From positions 5,270,001-5,334,000 of the forward strand of contig JABRWF010000001.1 in NCBI GenBank assembly GCA_018343915.1: a DNA stretch of 64,000 nucleotides. Reading direction: 5' to 3'. Below are positions 25,748 through 39,288 of the stretch, in pieces (position 1 is the stretch's first letter; each line of letters begins with the position of its first letter). This stretch comes from Agroathelia rolfsii. Lineage: Eukaryota > Basidiomycota > Agaricomycetes > Amylocorticiales > Amylocorticiaceae. The position numbers and the translations under genes were made by a program. The notes under the pieces were generated by a model. The model was not told the origin of the DNA and did not search any database. It was given only the letters and a program-made list of their open reading frames with translations.

Positions 25748-27345
25748 GGCACTCTGGACTGTGTTCTATGCCCCTCAGTCTCGTCTATCCTCCTATCCAA
25801 TCTCCTATCTTATGTTCTATAAAATTAGAGCCTTCGAGCGACCCAAATCCCTCCTCACCTAACACACACACACACATACACACACAACCCCCCAAAGCGA
25901 TTTTAAACATGCCTTGTTCAGTATTTCAGCTGGCGCAAAGGGAGACTCACCTCTCTCAACTTGCGCATTCTGCAAACCAAAAGATTGAAAGGGACTACTA
26001 TCCGGCTGAGCGTATCCGCTCTGGTGGACTCAAGCCCCTGCGGTTGTCAGCCAGCGTTGTAAGCGTGGCGACTACGATGACCTCACAGGGTGGCACCTCT
26101 GGCTCGGACGTGGATTCCCTTAGTGAGTCTTCAGATTCACTCTCTATTTACTCAACTTCCTCTGTTTCAGCGTCGGTGATTGCCACTGGGGACGAAGCTT
26201 GTGTCTACACCAACCCCTTAGCGATCCTGACGTCGACAACAATCAACGACACCAACATGCTTGAGGTGCCATTCAACTACAAGAGCCATGGCGTCCTCGA
26301 ATGGCCCATGTCGCCCCCTCTTCCCCAGATGATCAAGCCGACTCCTATCTCCTCGACGTATGAGGCCAAGATCGACTATCTCACGGTCCCCTTCGTTCCT
26401 GGCTCACCTGTTCCCGCCAAGGAGTCCCCTGCGCCCAACTATTTTGCAGCGACACCGACGGCGAAGCCCGCTTCGTATGTCTTCCAGGTCGAGCAGGGCC
26501 TCCTTGCGGCGCCATTCGACTTCCACGGCCCCGCTCCTCCCTGCTGGCCTCGTTCGCCTCCGATGACCTCGATCCTCGCTTCTGTGGACCCCATCTCACT
26601 GAGAGACCTTGAAGATCCGGATGCCGGTCTGGGTTCAAAGGATATCTTGGAGTGTATGCGTGAGTACTATGGCGGCTCTGGATTCGACGAGGATGCATTC
26701 ATGGACGAGAAGCCTCGGGGGCTGAAGGCAGGGTTGAAAGGTATGAAGAAATGGGTTGGACGCAAGTTCGGAAAGCTTCGCGGAGCCGAACGTAAGCATT
26801 GAAGAGCGCTCGGAGGCAAGGGGTATCAGTGGGATGGACGACGATCAGGAAATGAAGGCTTGGTCGCTATCATTACTCAAGGGAGGGTTTGCAAATTTTT
26901 CAATCTCTTTTTCACTTTGCGTTTTTTCCCATCCTTTTCTTTCTTTCTTTCTTTTTTTTTTTTTTTTTTTTTTTTTCTTTTCTTTTCTTTTCTTTTCCTT
27001 TTCCTTGGCTCTGGATTCGTCTTGTACTTGTGCTCTGGTTCTCTGGTTTTCCGGCTCCCCGACTCTCTGGTCTCTGGTACTCTGGCTACCCGCTTCTCGG
27101 ATCTCTTGCTCTTGGTGTTCTACTCTGTGGTCTCTATCTTTATTTTCCTTTATCTTTATCCTTTTTCTTCTTCTTTCGGGGTTTCGCCTCGACTTGGGTT
27201 TTTTCACCTCTCTTCAGCCGGGAAGAGAGGTTTTTTTCCCATTTTACAAGGGGGGCTTCTTTTTCTTCGGCCCCTCTTTTTTTGTACCCTCGGGGTGCTC
27301 TTATGTCATTCCAAAGATGATGACAAAGGCACATCGAGGCTAAAC
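25745..27345 (+). repeat. Inverted duplicated block, copy B
   Basis: Counterpart of 14440-16130. Includes TATAAAATTA at 25818-25827, a CA-repeat leader, the paralog B gene, a pyrimidine-rich 3' flank with a T run near 26950-26976, and the end TACCCTCGGGGTGCTCTTA near 27285-27303. Confidence 0.8.
25909..26802 (+). CDS. Hypothetical protein, paralog B
   Basis: Single-exon gene of 297 codons, start MPCSVFQLAQRE. Shares with paralog A the N-terminal IRSGGLKPLRLSASVVS, the SLSIYSTSS block, ACVYTNPLAI and the basic C-terminus KGMKKWVGRKFGKLRGAER. The middle is different: Pro-rich (SPAPNYFAATPTAKPAS, PAPPCWPRSPPM) instead of the Asp/Glu block of paralog A. No TM, signal peptide or known domain seen. 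TATA-like box 91 bp upstream is conserved with paralog A. The gene lies head-to-tail beside a fold-back element that may have altered its upstream region. Function unknown. Confidence 0.75.
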   Translation: MPCSVFQLAQRETHLSQLAHSANQKIERDYYPAERIRSGGLKPLRLSASVVSVATTMTSQGGTSGSDVDSLSESSDSLSIYSTSSVSASVIATGDEACVYTNPLAILTSTTINDTNMLEVPFNYKSHGVLEWPMSPPLPQMIKPTPISSTYEAKIDYLTVPFVPGSPVPAKESPAPNYFAATPTAKPASYVFQVEQGLLAAPFDFHGPAPPCWPRSPPMTSILASVDPISLRDLEDPDAGLGSKDILECMREYYGGSGFDEDAFMDEKPRGLKAGLKGMKKWVGRKFGKLRGAERKH

Positions 27346-28261
27346 TGCGCTTCGTTTTCATTTTATGACAGAACTTCAGCTTTCTATGTCTTCGTTTGAA
27401 GTGGTAGGAGGATTGGAATACAAGGTACATGTAGTGGGCTACAATCAACTCGCTCAACCGGCCTGGAATTTTGGATGTTTGGAGTGGAATTGATACGTGC
27501 CGAAAAAAATGACCATGCTCTTTCTTGTGCATAGTTGTCGCAAATTTGGAATTAGTCTAATGATATCTTATAAGGCAAATGATAGCTATTAGGAACCAGA
27601 AGCACTTATAATCCATTACAAGAAAGGGGTCGTATCTTATAAGGTCCTTATAATGGCCAGATAGTAGGCTCGGCCCCCCGCCGTTTCCCTTTTTGATTTG
27701 ACTTAGTGAAACGGCTAGCTTGTTCCTAGGGCTCGGGAGATGTAGTCGCATAATTTCTCTAGGTGGATTCTGAGATTGAAAAACTGAGGCTCAGATATTA
27801 GCGGGGAGTGAAAGTGTCATCTAGAGCCTGGTAAATCAGCTGAACGATTTACAGTGGTAAATGCTAAGCAGAATTGCAATCCGCGCTCCGACGCGTCAAA
27901 TCACGTATATATAGAATAACAGTCCACGTCCGACCTTCTTTCCCTCTTATTTATACCGGTATTTATTTGAATGCATTCGTGATATCGGTTTATATACTGC
28001 ATCATGTACTGAAAACAAACTACGGCGTAAAGGGGTGTAATGTAAGTTAGGAAGAATAGGGAAGCGTGATGTATAGTGGCATAAGGGTTATTGCCAGTGT
28101 GAAGCATACATGATATCGAGTGACTCATGGTAAGGGGGTGTCGAACTCAATAAGACTAGGTCAGTGCCTTGAATTCCAAGGGTACATCCAACTCACAGGC
28201 AATTGGTAAGATCAGGAAATTATCTGAGTGTCAGACAAGGGACGGGCTAGGTACATGTTGC
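27346..28261. other. Intergenic with repeat relics
   Basis: 27536-27549 reads TGTCGCAAATTTGG, identical to the end of the short element at 33022-33137. 27643-27670 has the CTTATAAGGTCCTTATAATGG block shared with 38040-38070. A tRNA-like hairpin and LINE tail follow at 27850-28135. No gene seen. Confidence 0.5.
27850..28135 (-). mobile_element. LINE 3' end with adjacent tRNA-like hairpin, copy 2
   Basis: Minus strand from about 28135: TGCCACTATACATCACGCTTC, a known part of the family 3' region, through GTACATGATGCAGTATATAAAC near 27990. Next come ACGTGATTTGACGCGTCGGA and a hairpin GCGGA-TTGCAAT-TCTGC followed by AGCATTTACCAC. Same arrangement as 22405-22545, with hairpin differences. Confidence 0.55.
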
Positions 28262-30570
28262 TAGGAAGTAATATATTGTTTTGGCGTGGAAAAATGCTCA
28301 AGATCGCGTCGTACTAGTAGTCGAAACATCATACTGTGAATAGTACTAGGAGGATGAGGGCCCTCGCAGTACCATTGGAATAGTGATCGTCCACCATTGA
28401 AAAATATCGATGGGAGCCTTTGCTGGACTCGCAGCACGAGAATAATCAAAGACCGAGTTCTGCTCAAGAAAAGACAGGTCTACTGGTTGCGAGGAAAAGA
28501 AGACCTTGAGGTATGCTAGGTCTGTGTTCTGATCATCTTCAACACAATAATTCCATCACCATGAGCCACTTTGTCCATAACCGATCTCCAGCACGCCGTT
28601 GATAGGCAAAGAAGGTGCCATATCGCCACAACCAGCATTTGGTGGCTGATAGTATGGCACTGATTAAATGTAGCAACAAAAAGGAGAGGTAAGTTGATTA
28701 TAATGGCAAAGTGGTCGAGGATCAATCCTTACTAATTCTGAAATTGCTAATATCAAAATGAAACATTGACACATAGAGCGGCCGTCGTAGCCGGCTTCGA
28801 ACTGTGAACCCATACCGCGGGGCAGATGCACCCAGCTGATCCATCTCTGCCTTGGACCCAACCGACAGCTGAAATGGCGTATCGGGCGAAAGCTCAACAC
28901 GCGTGTCAGCTTTAGGTACAAACGTGTATCCAAGATCCTCGTCCGATCCTAGAATCTGATCCAACTCCGAAAACTTGATTCTAACCAAATCTAGCACTTG
29001 CGGGCGACAACACCACTTTCGTTTCAAGTGCCAGTGAAAATGAGCAATGGACCTAACAAGATCGGAGAGCTTCTCGTGCGGAGCGTCGGTGTCTAGCTTC
29101 ACCTTCTGCATTAGAATCCCCATGCTACCAAGAGAGCGACACTCCTGGTCTAGAATCTCGATTGTCACTTCGTCATCGCTGTCGAGGCTGAGGCCAACGA
29201 ATGGGGCTTCCTCGTCCTCCTAATCGACAAGTCGGATCCGCCAAGGCCGGTCGGCCTGTTTCGCCTGCTCGATCATTTGCTGCAGCATAGAGTACATGCG
29301 ACCTTCTGGAGATGCATAGACGAGCAAGGCCTCGTCAGGGCCAGCAGATGTTTGGATAGCAACCAACCACGAGGGCCCTGCAAGCTCGTCGGTGGATCCC
29401 ATAGGCAAGAGGTCAGCCATATTTTCTTTTACATTTTTGGCGATCATAACGACTGGGTGTGCATCTACGGCATATGATGACTGGTCTTGGTTCCTGTACA
29501 CATGAAACTTCGCCCCATTGACGATACTATGCACTTTTCCAGCCCGTAAGATGTACCTATTTCCGCAACGTTTTACATCGTGTTCGAATGCCCAAGGAGG
29601 CGGGGGATTCGCATTGAAGATGAGGCGGTTCTTGTTTCGTCCTTCGCACTGTGGGTGTTGGCTAATATGTGGAAGTATAAATAGCAAAGAAGTGGACAGA
29701 AACCCGTAGAAACTCACTTGTTCAAGGATTTCATCTTCTTGAGCAGATTTGCGTAAGTTAGGTTTTGTATATCGTACATCTCGAGAGCCTCGAGCAGCGC
29801 ATTTGTGAATACGCCATACTTCTTCAATGGCATTTCGCGAGCTTGCTCTCCAGGCTGGCAAGCAGCTAAGAGGACATGCGAAGTTTCACCGGGGTGAGCA
29901 AAACCTCCAGTGACAACGCTCCCACGCTCAGATACTGGCAGCGACAGCTCTATCTCTCCCCAAATGTTGCGGTCCAAATCGGGCAGAATGGAGTCCGTTA
30001 TCTCAATGCCCCGATTGATGAAACTAATACCATTCTTGACATTGCGCGTCCCGGATCCTGAATGACAACTATCAAGAATAACCGTCTGAGCATTCAGTTA
30101 GATGTGTCTAATCAGTTATAGCGCAAGAAACCGGTATTTACGATATTATCTCCTTTAGCTCGAGAAAGATTAATCAACAGAGCACCGAGAGTCCGGTCCG
30201 GGATTGAGGGAATATTATCGACGCCCATGTCGTACGGCACGATGACCTCGATATGTTGAGTCATTTCCGTCCACGCACCAGGAGCTGTTACTCTCGCACC
30301 ATGTCCTGCAAAATAAATGAGTATGGCATCGCCAGCACGAATGTTAACATCTTTGGATAAATTTTGAATTGCGTCGATGATGGCTATCCGAGTAGCGGCT
30401 TCGTTAACCAGGGTTGTTATCCGTGTTCCAGGTACACTAAGATATTTCATCAAATACTTTTTGACTTTGTCCACATCAGCAACAGCAGCTTCTAGCCTTG
30501 CGATGTCCTTTTTTTTGTAACGATCAATCCCGATAAGGAGTGCAAATAAGCACGGAAGGGGCCTTATAGA
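28262..30570 (-). pseudogene. Caspase-domain (metacaspase-like) gene with in-frame stops
   Basis: Peptidase C14 fold: ALLIGIDRYKKKDIARLEAA near 30540-30480, catalytic His in LIYFAGHGARV (about 30300-30330), catalytic Cys in TVILDSCHSGSGTRN across an intron near 30060-30110. The C-terminal domain of the family follows: RLIFNANPPPPWAFEHDV, HFHWHLKRKW, PLYVSMFHFDISNFRI, then after an intron VLEIGYGQSGSW and LAYLKVFFSSQPVDLS. Frame is interrupted by TAG at 29220-29222, with the family text resuming directly (EDEEAPFVGL), and by TGA at 28556-28558 inside GSW-stop-WNY. The 5' start is unresolved; a stop lies just upstream of the first block, so an upstream exon is needed. A truncated but active caspase domain from the first 29222-30570 part remains possible. 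Confidence 0.7.
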
Positions 30571-32085
30571 GGGTATACAAGGGGACAGACACTAATAGTG
30601 TTTAGGTAAGAACGTATATATGAGCAATGTGCTATCGAAGAGATATATCCTCTCAACTTTTGACTTGTGTTTTCCAGTGGCTTGCGAAATAACCTTGAAT
30701 TCATCTGAATATGCCGGTAGCAACAACAGGCGCCATTACTAGTAGACAACTGAGGCGAAGAAAAAAATTCGCAGGGGCAAGTGACGGGAAGTAACTAGTA
30801 GACATGGTTCGTTAGACGCTTGCAGTTCACTGGGAGAGACCATGAACGTATGATGCCGACAAGTCTTCTATACTAGCTCCCAGTGGTATTATCAGCATGT
30901 TGTATGCCTCCTGGAAACATACATGATTGGCGCCAATGAACGTGTATGAGCTTCTAACACGGACATGTAAGAACCACCGCAAGTTACCGTATCTGCAAGG
31001 CCTGTGATATTGCTTACGTCGCGCCTCACCGGTAATTCAAATTTCGTCGGTTTTACACATGGCGTTAGGGTACTTCCCGTGCATCGCTTAATATTCCCTT
31101 CGGGGGATTTATTTATTTTGAGGGGTTTGGCTGCATCGTTTCTTCGCTCGCAGTAGATCCAATTTCCAACGTGTGGAGCGTCAATAGCTATGCTACATGT
31201 GATCATTTTAAATAGTCTAATCAGTCTTATTTTCCATGCATTGAAATCTAGATCCATAGCTAATGGAGTAAAAATGCATTTCTAAGTTATAGTGATTAAC
31301 TACATAGACACGGAGAATGGATCGTGTGTAGGGGAAGGGGAGCCCAGAAGATGGGTCGAAGCGGCATAAAGGTCGTAAGGGTGGCAAGGGCAACCAGAAT
31401 GGCGTAAATAGTGAGGGGAAAGGGGCAGCGGGGGTGAAATAGGCGGCTAGAATGATAGGTGAGATGAGAGGGAAAAAGACCGTCGAAGTGGCCAGGAGGG
31501 CACACAGGTTAATAACAACGGAGTGGCAGTATTCGAGGATAAAAGTGATGTAGGTAATAGGCAGCAAAGGTAGTTGGGAAGTCGCGGGGAGCATGATTAA
31601 CTTGCCACGACCCATGTGCCCGGATGACCAGGGAGATAATCCAGAAATACACATGACTTCTATTTGAGTATGTGTTATTGCACGTACCTTCAGTACCGAC
31701 AGGTGTGGCAGCTGAAAGAACCACGAGCAGTCAAGAAGCGCACCTTTCGTTGGAGTGTACTATTTTCAGGCTCCGCAGGGCTTGTGGCCATCATAAGCGT
31801 TAGTTCAAGCTCCGATGAGATCATCCCTGTTGAGTGTGACAACAAGGTGACTATGCCTGTATTTGGATGATTTTGCTGCTACACTCTGAATCTCAACTTC
31901 CTTCTAGTTGAAGTATTTTCTTCTGGCGGTAATTAATTTCAGGAGGTATCAATATTGATCCCTCAAAGTATAGAGCGCTTAGATTTAAATTGTGTTTGTG
32001 TATAACAGTTAAACACTCATCGCGACGAAACCGTGTGCGACACTGCCACCGACGAAACGAGGGTGGGGCCTGACAAAGCACTAAG

Positions 32086-32267
32086 TGTAACGGCGCAGCG
32101 TTACTCGTTACAGCCCCCCTGACACTGCCACTATAAATAAATGGATTTAATAATAATAATAGTTACAGCCCCGCCGCGTCTTAATCCATCTTGCCCGCCG
32201 CATAGGGCAGCGGGCAAGATGGATTAAGACGCGGCGGGGCTGTAACGAGTAACGCTGCGCCGTTACA
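32086..32267. repeat. 182-bp palindromic element with nested hairpin
   Basis: Perfect 32-bp terminal inverted repeats, 32086-32117 and 32236-32267, starting TGTAACGGCGCAGCG. Inside, 32162-32198 and 32210-32246 form a perfect 37-bp stem with an 11-nt loop, overlapping the right terminal repeat by 11 bp. Flanks are CTAAG on the left and TTAAG on the right, a candidate 5-bp target duplication with one mismatch. No ORF. Confidence 0.85.
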
Positions 32268-32360
32268 TTAAGCTAGTAGTCAAGTTAGGCGGCTGCCTGG
32301 CCTAGTTATCCGGACCCGCCTCCCTAACTGTGGTTTAATCTGACTAGTTCTGATTTAAGT
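32268..32360. repeat. Dispersed repeat, also inverted at 37915-38010
   Basis: Reverse complement matches 37915-38010 across about 80 bp: CTTAAATCAGAAC, AACCACAGT, GGGAGG, GGGTCCG, TAGGCCAGG/TTGGCCAGG and CAGCCGCCTAACTTG. The palindromic element 32086-32267 appears inserted in this copy, because TGTCAGGCC/TTGTCAGGCC homology resumes beyond it. Confidence 0.6.
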
Positions 32361-33021
32361 CTGGGCTTACGTTTTGAGTAGTTATTACATGGTGCATGCA
32401 ATATAAATATTTAATTGATAAAGTGCTATAGCTATAGCCAGCACAGCGAGGGGTTTCAAATGATATTCATACTAACAGATGAAAAACAAGCCATCTGATT
32501 CTGATTGGATAAGATCCATTTGCTGATCGGTCACTAGCAAGGGCAAATATCATGTAAATTCCCTCGTTGTGAAGGAGTCAAACTTGTGATAAATAAGTCA
32601 CGTGGCTAGCAAGTGAACATGTAAGAAAGGCTGACTAGAACGTCAAAACCATTGCATTAAAGTCACTTAGGAGGTATAGGGTATATCAAATATCTATCAC
32701 AACCTGCTATGTACTCGAGTTTTTGCCAAGTCCCAATGGTGTCATTGCTCCTCCCTATATAGCAAGCTTATATATTCACTCACAACTCAGATAAAATTTT
32801 ATATAGCATAGTTAGCAGGAACGTATCATCACTTTCATGAACCATAGTATTTTATATGTATCAAGGTTAATAGTTATACTTTGGCTGCACTTACAAGCAA
32901 CTAAAAGTTTTGTCCATAGTAGCTGGTAATCCTAAGGAAGAGTTAGATTGTGCAGTGATGTGACTAGGTCACTAATACGTAGAAGGATCTCTCGTAGGAC
33001 CCTTATAAGGCCTTTCAGGGT

Positions 33022-33137
33022 TGTCGCACCTAATAATGCCTTTTAAGGAAGAGCCCTTCCTTATAAGCATATTATAAGGCACTGACAAGCCGCTTGCAAG
33101 AAAAATACCTTATAGGGCAAATCCCAAATTTGCGACA
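33022..33137. repeat. Short MITE-like element ended by TGTCGCA
   Basis: 116 bp from TGTCGCACC to GGTTTGCGACA-type end (CCAAATTTGCGACA), giving 7-bp TGTCGCA terminal inverted repeats. Rich in TTATAAGG motifs. Related ends lie at 27536 and 38066-38072. Confidence 0.5.
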
Positions 33138-33510
33138 GCGTTCCTATGTGGGAGAGAGACAGACCTTGTCAAATCTGTCTCATGACTCCATTGCTGCAAC
33201 GGTCCTAAGCACACCCGTGCCCAGCCAGCGCGGCGGATAACTTGAAGAATACTCGTATCTTCTTTTTATGACCTTAGTCGTCTTCGATTTTTGTGCTTTT
33301 GCAATCAATGCGATGATGAGATACTAAATGCACCTGTCAGTGATGCACACACTGGTCCCATTAGGATGAACATAGGGGCGGCGGTTAACATGCCTGCTGC
33401 CCAGGTATAAATGCCCCACAGTTTCTGCACGTTGCACTCGCGTGTCCTAGTCTCTTTCTTTCTTTCCCTACCTTTTTCTTTTCCCCTAAGATCGCTCCCC
33501 CCACGTTGCC

Positions 33511-35416
<1,906 letters not shown>

Positions 35417-37332
35417 GTGAATCAAGGATGCACATATATATACAATGCACTCTTCCTTGTAAGCCCGGAGCTCATTCATCTGCTTATTTTTTTCTTTCTT
35501 TTTTACTTCTTCATACAAGTCATATACTTCATGTTACCCCTTTTCTCTATTTCTCTACGTTGCTGTACTATCGTCAGATGACTATTGGTTGCTTTGTCAA
35601 TGATCCAATTTACGACCTCTTTACGACCCTCCTCCGAATACATTTGTCCAATTAATACCCTTTTGATCCTATTTCATTAGCTCAGTAGACCAGTAAATGC
35701 AACGTCCGCTCCTAGTGCGTTTATGCTTGTTTTTATGATTAGTACGCGCATAAGATGTGAAAATGAATCAGATGAATTATATATAACGCCGCTGTATAAA
35801 GTCGGATGCCCACGCCAGGTATATTAGGGCCGATACAACAAACCTAGGTCCCAGTTAATGGAATAAACTTATAACTATGAGTAAAAGATCGTGAGAGAAC
35901 GGTGTTACACGACGCATACGCAGCACCAAATAGCTCGAGGTTGATCAATACGCCGAATCCGAATCCTGATTTGATCTACTACACCGTGTCCATGATGATG
36001 TCAATACCATATAACATAGTAGCGCTACTCGGCATAGCTGCTAGGAAGCGCGGTTCATACTTTGAACTTATTCGTCTCCAAAAATATATGCATACGTTAG
36101 CAACAAATCGTTCTTGAGACTCATGATTCGCCTAATCACGCCGCCGTAACAATATCAAGTCACTAGAATTTGAACACTAATTTGAGCCATTGTATGCGCA
36201 ACTTTCGTCATCATATTTCAACAAGTTTAGTACAAACAGAGCCCAGAGCCCCCGAGATCCGACTGGTGGTGTATTCATACAGACAATGGACCGTGGTCCG
36301 CCTTCTTTATGTTGAGATTCAAGTTCCATTTGTTCCTTGGTGTCGAGCTCAAGCGAAATACATGCCTCTTTCCCCTGGTCCTTTATCTTTCCTTTTATTG
36401 TTTTAATTATTTTCTACTTGGGTAATAAATACATGTACTAGCTACTAGTAGCTACGATACGACATGCGTTTGTTAGCAATTTGTCCCCCACCCCCCATTT
36501 CTCATAGCTGAGCTCGTGAATTCAACAGAATACTATTGCGGTTAAAAGATGTACCTGCATGTTTGGGGTAGGCATCTGTCTGAATCTGGATGAATGCAGA
36601 ACTATATTGATCAAAGGAAGTGATGATATTGAAAATGCTTGTGACGCCCCAACATTCAAGGTTTTTTCAGCTTCAAGAATCAAGGTGTTCTATTCGCGGA
36701 GGTTAAGCGCCGAGAACATGCTTATGCTTGTTCTTATGTGAAGACTATCTAGCCGACCTCTACACCGCTAAATGCCCCCGATAATTCAGCTTATACCTAC
36801 TGGCGAATAATATTAGCATGCTGCTTTTCCAGACTCAAAGTGCCTCAGCTTAAATCTGATGGAACACCGCCAGTTTTTGAATTGGTGGCACAAGTACTTC
36901 GGGAAATATATTATATTGAAAACGAATAGTACTCTGCCAGTGATGGCTGCCTTGGTTTAAATTGAGGCACAGTAGATCAGCTGGAGGGCCATAGTGGCCA
37001 AGATCTGGTACGGATCAAGAGAAACGCACTGGTAGGAGACTAGGAGCAGCTAGATGAAAGGCAACAGAGCCCATGCTAATAGGAGTCTCAAGAGAGGAAT
37101 AGCAACTTGAGCAATAGCGGCACCAAACGCAGCCTCTAAAGCAGCGTCACGGTTTATAGCGATAACCGAGTTTCAGCCAAATTTCGCAGTTTTTGTACCA
37201 GACAGACAGAAATCCATTTACTTATAATGGTATTGTCAGGCCTAAAAGGCCTATATTACCATTGCTTCGTGTGTGTGCAATTACAAGTATTAAGTGGCTT
37301 GGACTGGGGAAACTTGGAGCAATTATTTGGGT

Positions 37333-37348
37333 GGGGGGGGGGGGGGGG
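37333..37348 (+). repeat. Run of 16 G
   Basis: Uninterrupted G tract beside GTG and GGAC. Prone to slippage and to sequencing error in length; it could fold as a G-quadruplex. Confidence 0.9.
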
Positions 37349-37914
37349 ACGAGTGCCCTGCGAGGGGGTGAGTCTGAGTCCGGAGACTCAAAATTAAAAG
37401 GGAAGCATGGTGATAGCCGAGAGAGGGAAGAAAAGTGGAGAGTGAAACAAAAATCAAAAGGAAATTCAAACGATATCTGTGTAGTGAGGAAAGCGCTTTG
37501 TGCCATGTATTGTGTACGTCAGTATCTTTGAAATGTTTGTGTTTTTTTGGAGAAGGTTAGAGAGTAAGAAACTAATAGTTGTGCGTAGGTGATGTCTAGC
37601 TATTTTGTATCTCTAGCATGTAAGGAAAAAATACCCTAGGACTATTTCTGGGATGCAACATCTCGTGCACAGTGGGGAGTCAACCGCCCTTATCCAGGAG
37701 AGGAAGCCGTTTAGAGCTGTATGGGCACTGTGTGTAATTAGGCTTCCTGCCTGCCTAGAGGTTAGCACGGGCTTGGTTGGTGGGGACGAGTGATCCGTCA
37801 AGTCTGGCTGGCCTCCCTTGTAGACCTCTTTTGTGCATTGCCTTTAGTGGTTTTTGTGGCAAAGCAAGCAACTTTTACCCTTTTTGATATAAGTGTATGC
37901 CCGCCGCTGGCACA

Positions 37915-38010
37915 CTTAAATCAGAACCAGCCGGATTGAACCACAGTGAGGGAGGGGGGTCCGAGTAGCTTGGCCAGGCCTGGCAGCCGCCTAACTTGGC
38001 TACCTTCCTG
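37915..38010. repeat. Dispersed repeat, inverted relative to 32268-32360
   Basis: About 80 bp of clear similarity. Here the sequence continues uninterrupted into CTCTGTCAGGCCATTATAA, showing the state without the palindromic insertion. Confidence 0.6.
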
Positions 38011-39288
38011 TTTTGGCTACTGGCTTAACTCTCTGTCAGGCCATTATAATAAGGACCTTATAAGATGCGACAAATTAATCCACGAAAATCCTAGTAGTAA
38101 ACGCAGTCTTTTCGTCTCGGACGGAAATATTACCAGAAAAAATAAGAACATATTCAGAAAAAAAAACGTCGCTTCTCATTCTTCGCATTCCTACTAGTAT
38201 CCTCACCTTAAGCTTCATCCGCTTAACCTTCTCCTTGGGGTGTTGTTAGCACGCGCAACATTCCTCTCCGCCTCCTTCTCATCGCTCCACGAGTTTTTTT
38301 TTCATCATCTGGGATGACTCGGACCTCTGTGAGTTGACAGCAATGTTGATACTGTATAGGCGTAACGCTAACGCCATAGCAGGCTCGGGGATTCTTGCCT
38401 ATGTAGTCCGGAGAAGGCCCAAAGTTCGAAGCTGGCTCATCGCACTTTCTATAACTTCTCCTAGTGAGGAATATTTTAACAGTCTTTTACTTCTCAATGG
38501 GGAAGGAGGGGAGGGGGCGAAATCTCCAGTAGGACTAGCCGAAATGATAATAGTCATGAATAAATCCTATATATTCGTTACACAAGTTCCCCATAAAAAG
38601 ACAAGAATAATAATAAAAACACCCAAAACAAAAAAAAAATATAAAAGTAATATAAAAAGTACAATTGTCAGCCGTCATAACCGTCATCTATCCAAGTGAA
38701 TGCGAGTAAATACAAATGTCATATAGACCCCCATATATACCTGGGAGATGTATAAAGTGCAAAATGCCAAGAAAAAAAAAAGATGCGTGAATGTGCAAGA
38801 CCAACTGAAGTTCCAAGTTCCCGTTACCGTCTCATTGCGTGGAACCCAAAAAGAAGAAAGAAATGAGGGAAAGTGGATAGTCATTTTCGTCCAGTCAGTG
38901 ACTGTACGGGACATTAAATGGGATAGAAAGGCGGAGGGGAAAAGGTGTGTGGTCGTGATAGGGAGATCCTAGGCTGTGCCCACGCCGCCGATGTGTTTTA
39001 TATACATGTTGATCCCTGGTGGTGTGGATGTGCGTATATGTATGTACAAATGTGCTGGATGGTGTCCATCTGCGAATATGTGTCGATGTCGTGATTATGA
39101 GCGTGGGTGTGTTTCAGCATAGATGCTGCCCCGTCTGGAAGTTGAGGCGGAGCATGCCAAGCCGACTTGTTACGAGCGGATGTTCCCTCTCGAGTTATCG
39201 GCCACCGCACCCCACGAGAGACAACCGAACATAAAGGGGGATAAATAGACGTCAACGCCCTCCATAGATCGGTCAACGGTCCGTCTCC

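Larger units (their letters stand above)
30571..33510. other. Gene-poor, repeat-bearing stretch
   Basis: No convincing gene. A hydrophobic 145-codon minus ORF (31217-31654) lacks recognisable homology. Contains the palindromic element 32086-32267, a dispersed repeat 32268-32360 and a short TGTCGCA-ended element 33022-33137. The last 150 bp should hold the EXG1 promoter. Confidence 0.5.
35417..39288. other. Gene-poor stretch of about 3.9 kb
   Basis: No convincing gene on either strand. Includes a 16-G run at 37333-37348, the second copy of the dispersed repeat at 37915-38010, a CTTATAAGATGCGACA end at 38056-38072, and AT-rich low complexity around 38580-38660. 39000-39290 is the 3' flank of the GH16 gene. 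Confidence 0.45.

Noticed and set aside
26756..27399. Phe-rich ORFs downstream of paralog B
   Set aside because: Translation of a T-rich 3' flank.
31217..31654. 145-codon hydrophobic minus-strand ORF as a membrane protein gene
   Set aside because: Pro- and Leu-rich from C/T-biased DNA, no family text, no supporting splice sites or neighbours.
36559..36741. 60-codon ORF
   Set aside because: No coding signature, no recognised motif; isolated in a gene-poor region.
37333..37348. Telomere or subtelomere signal
   Set aside because: A simple G run; no TTAGGG repeats found near it or elsewhere in the window.
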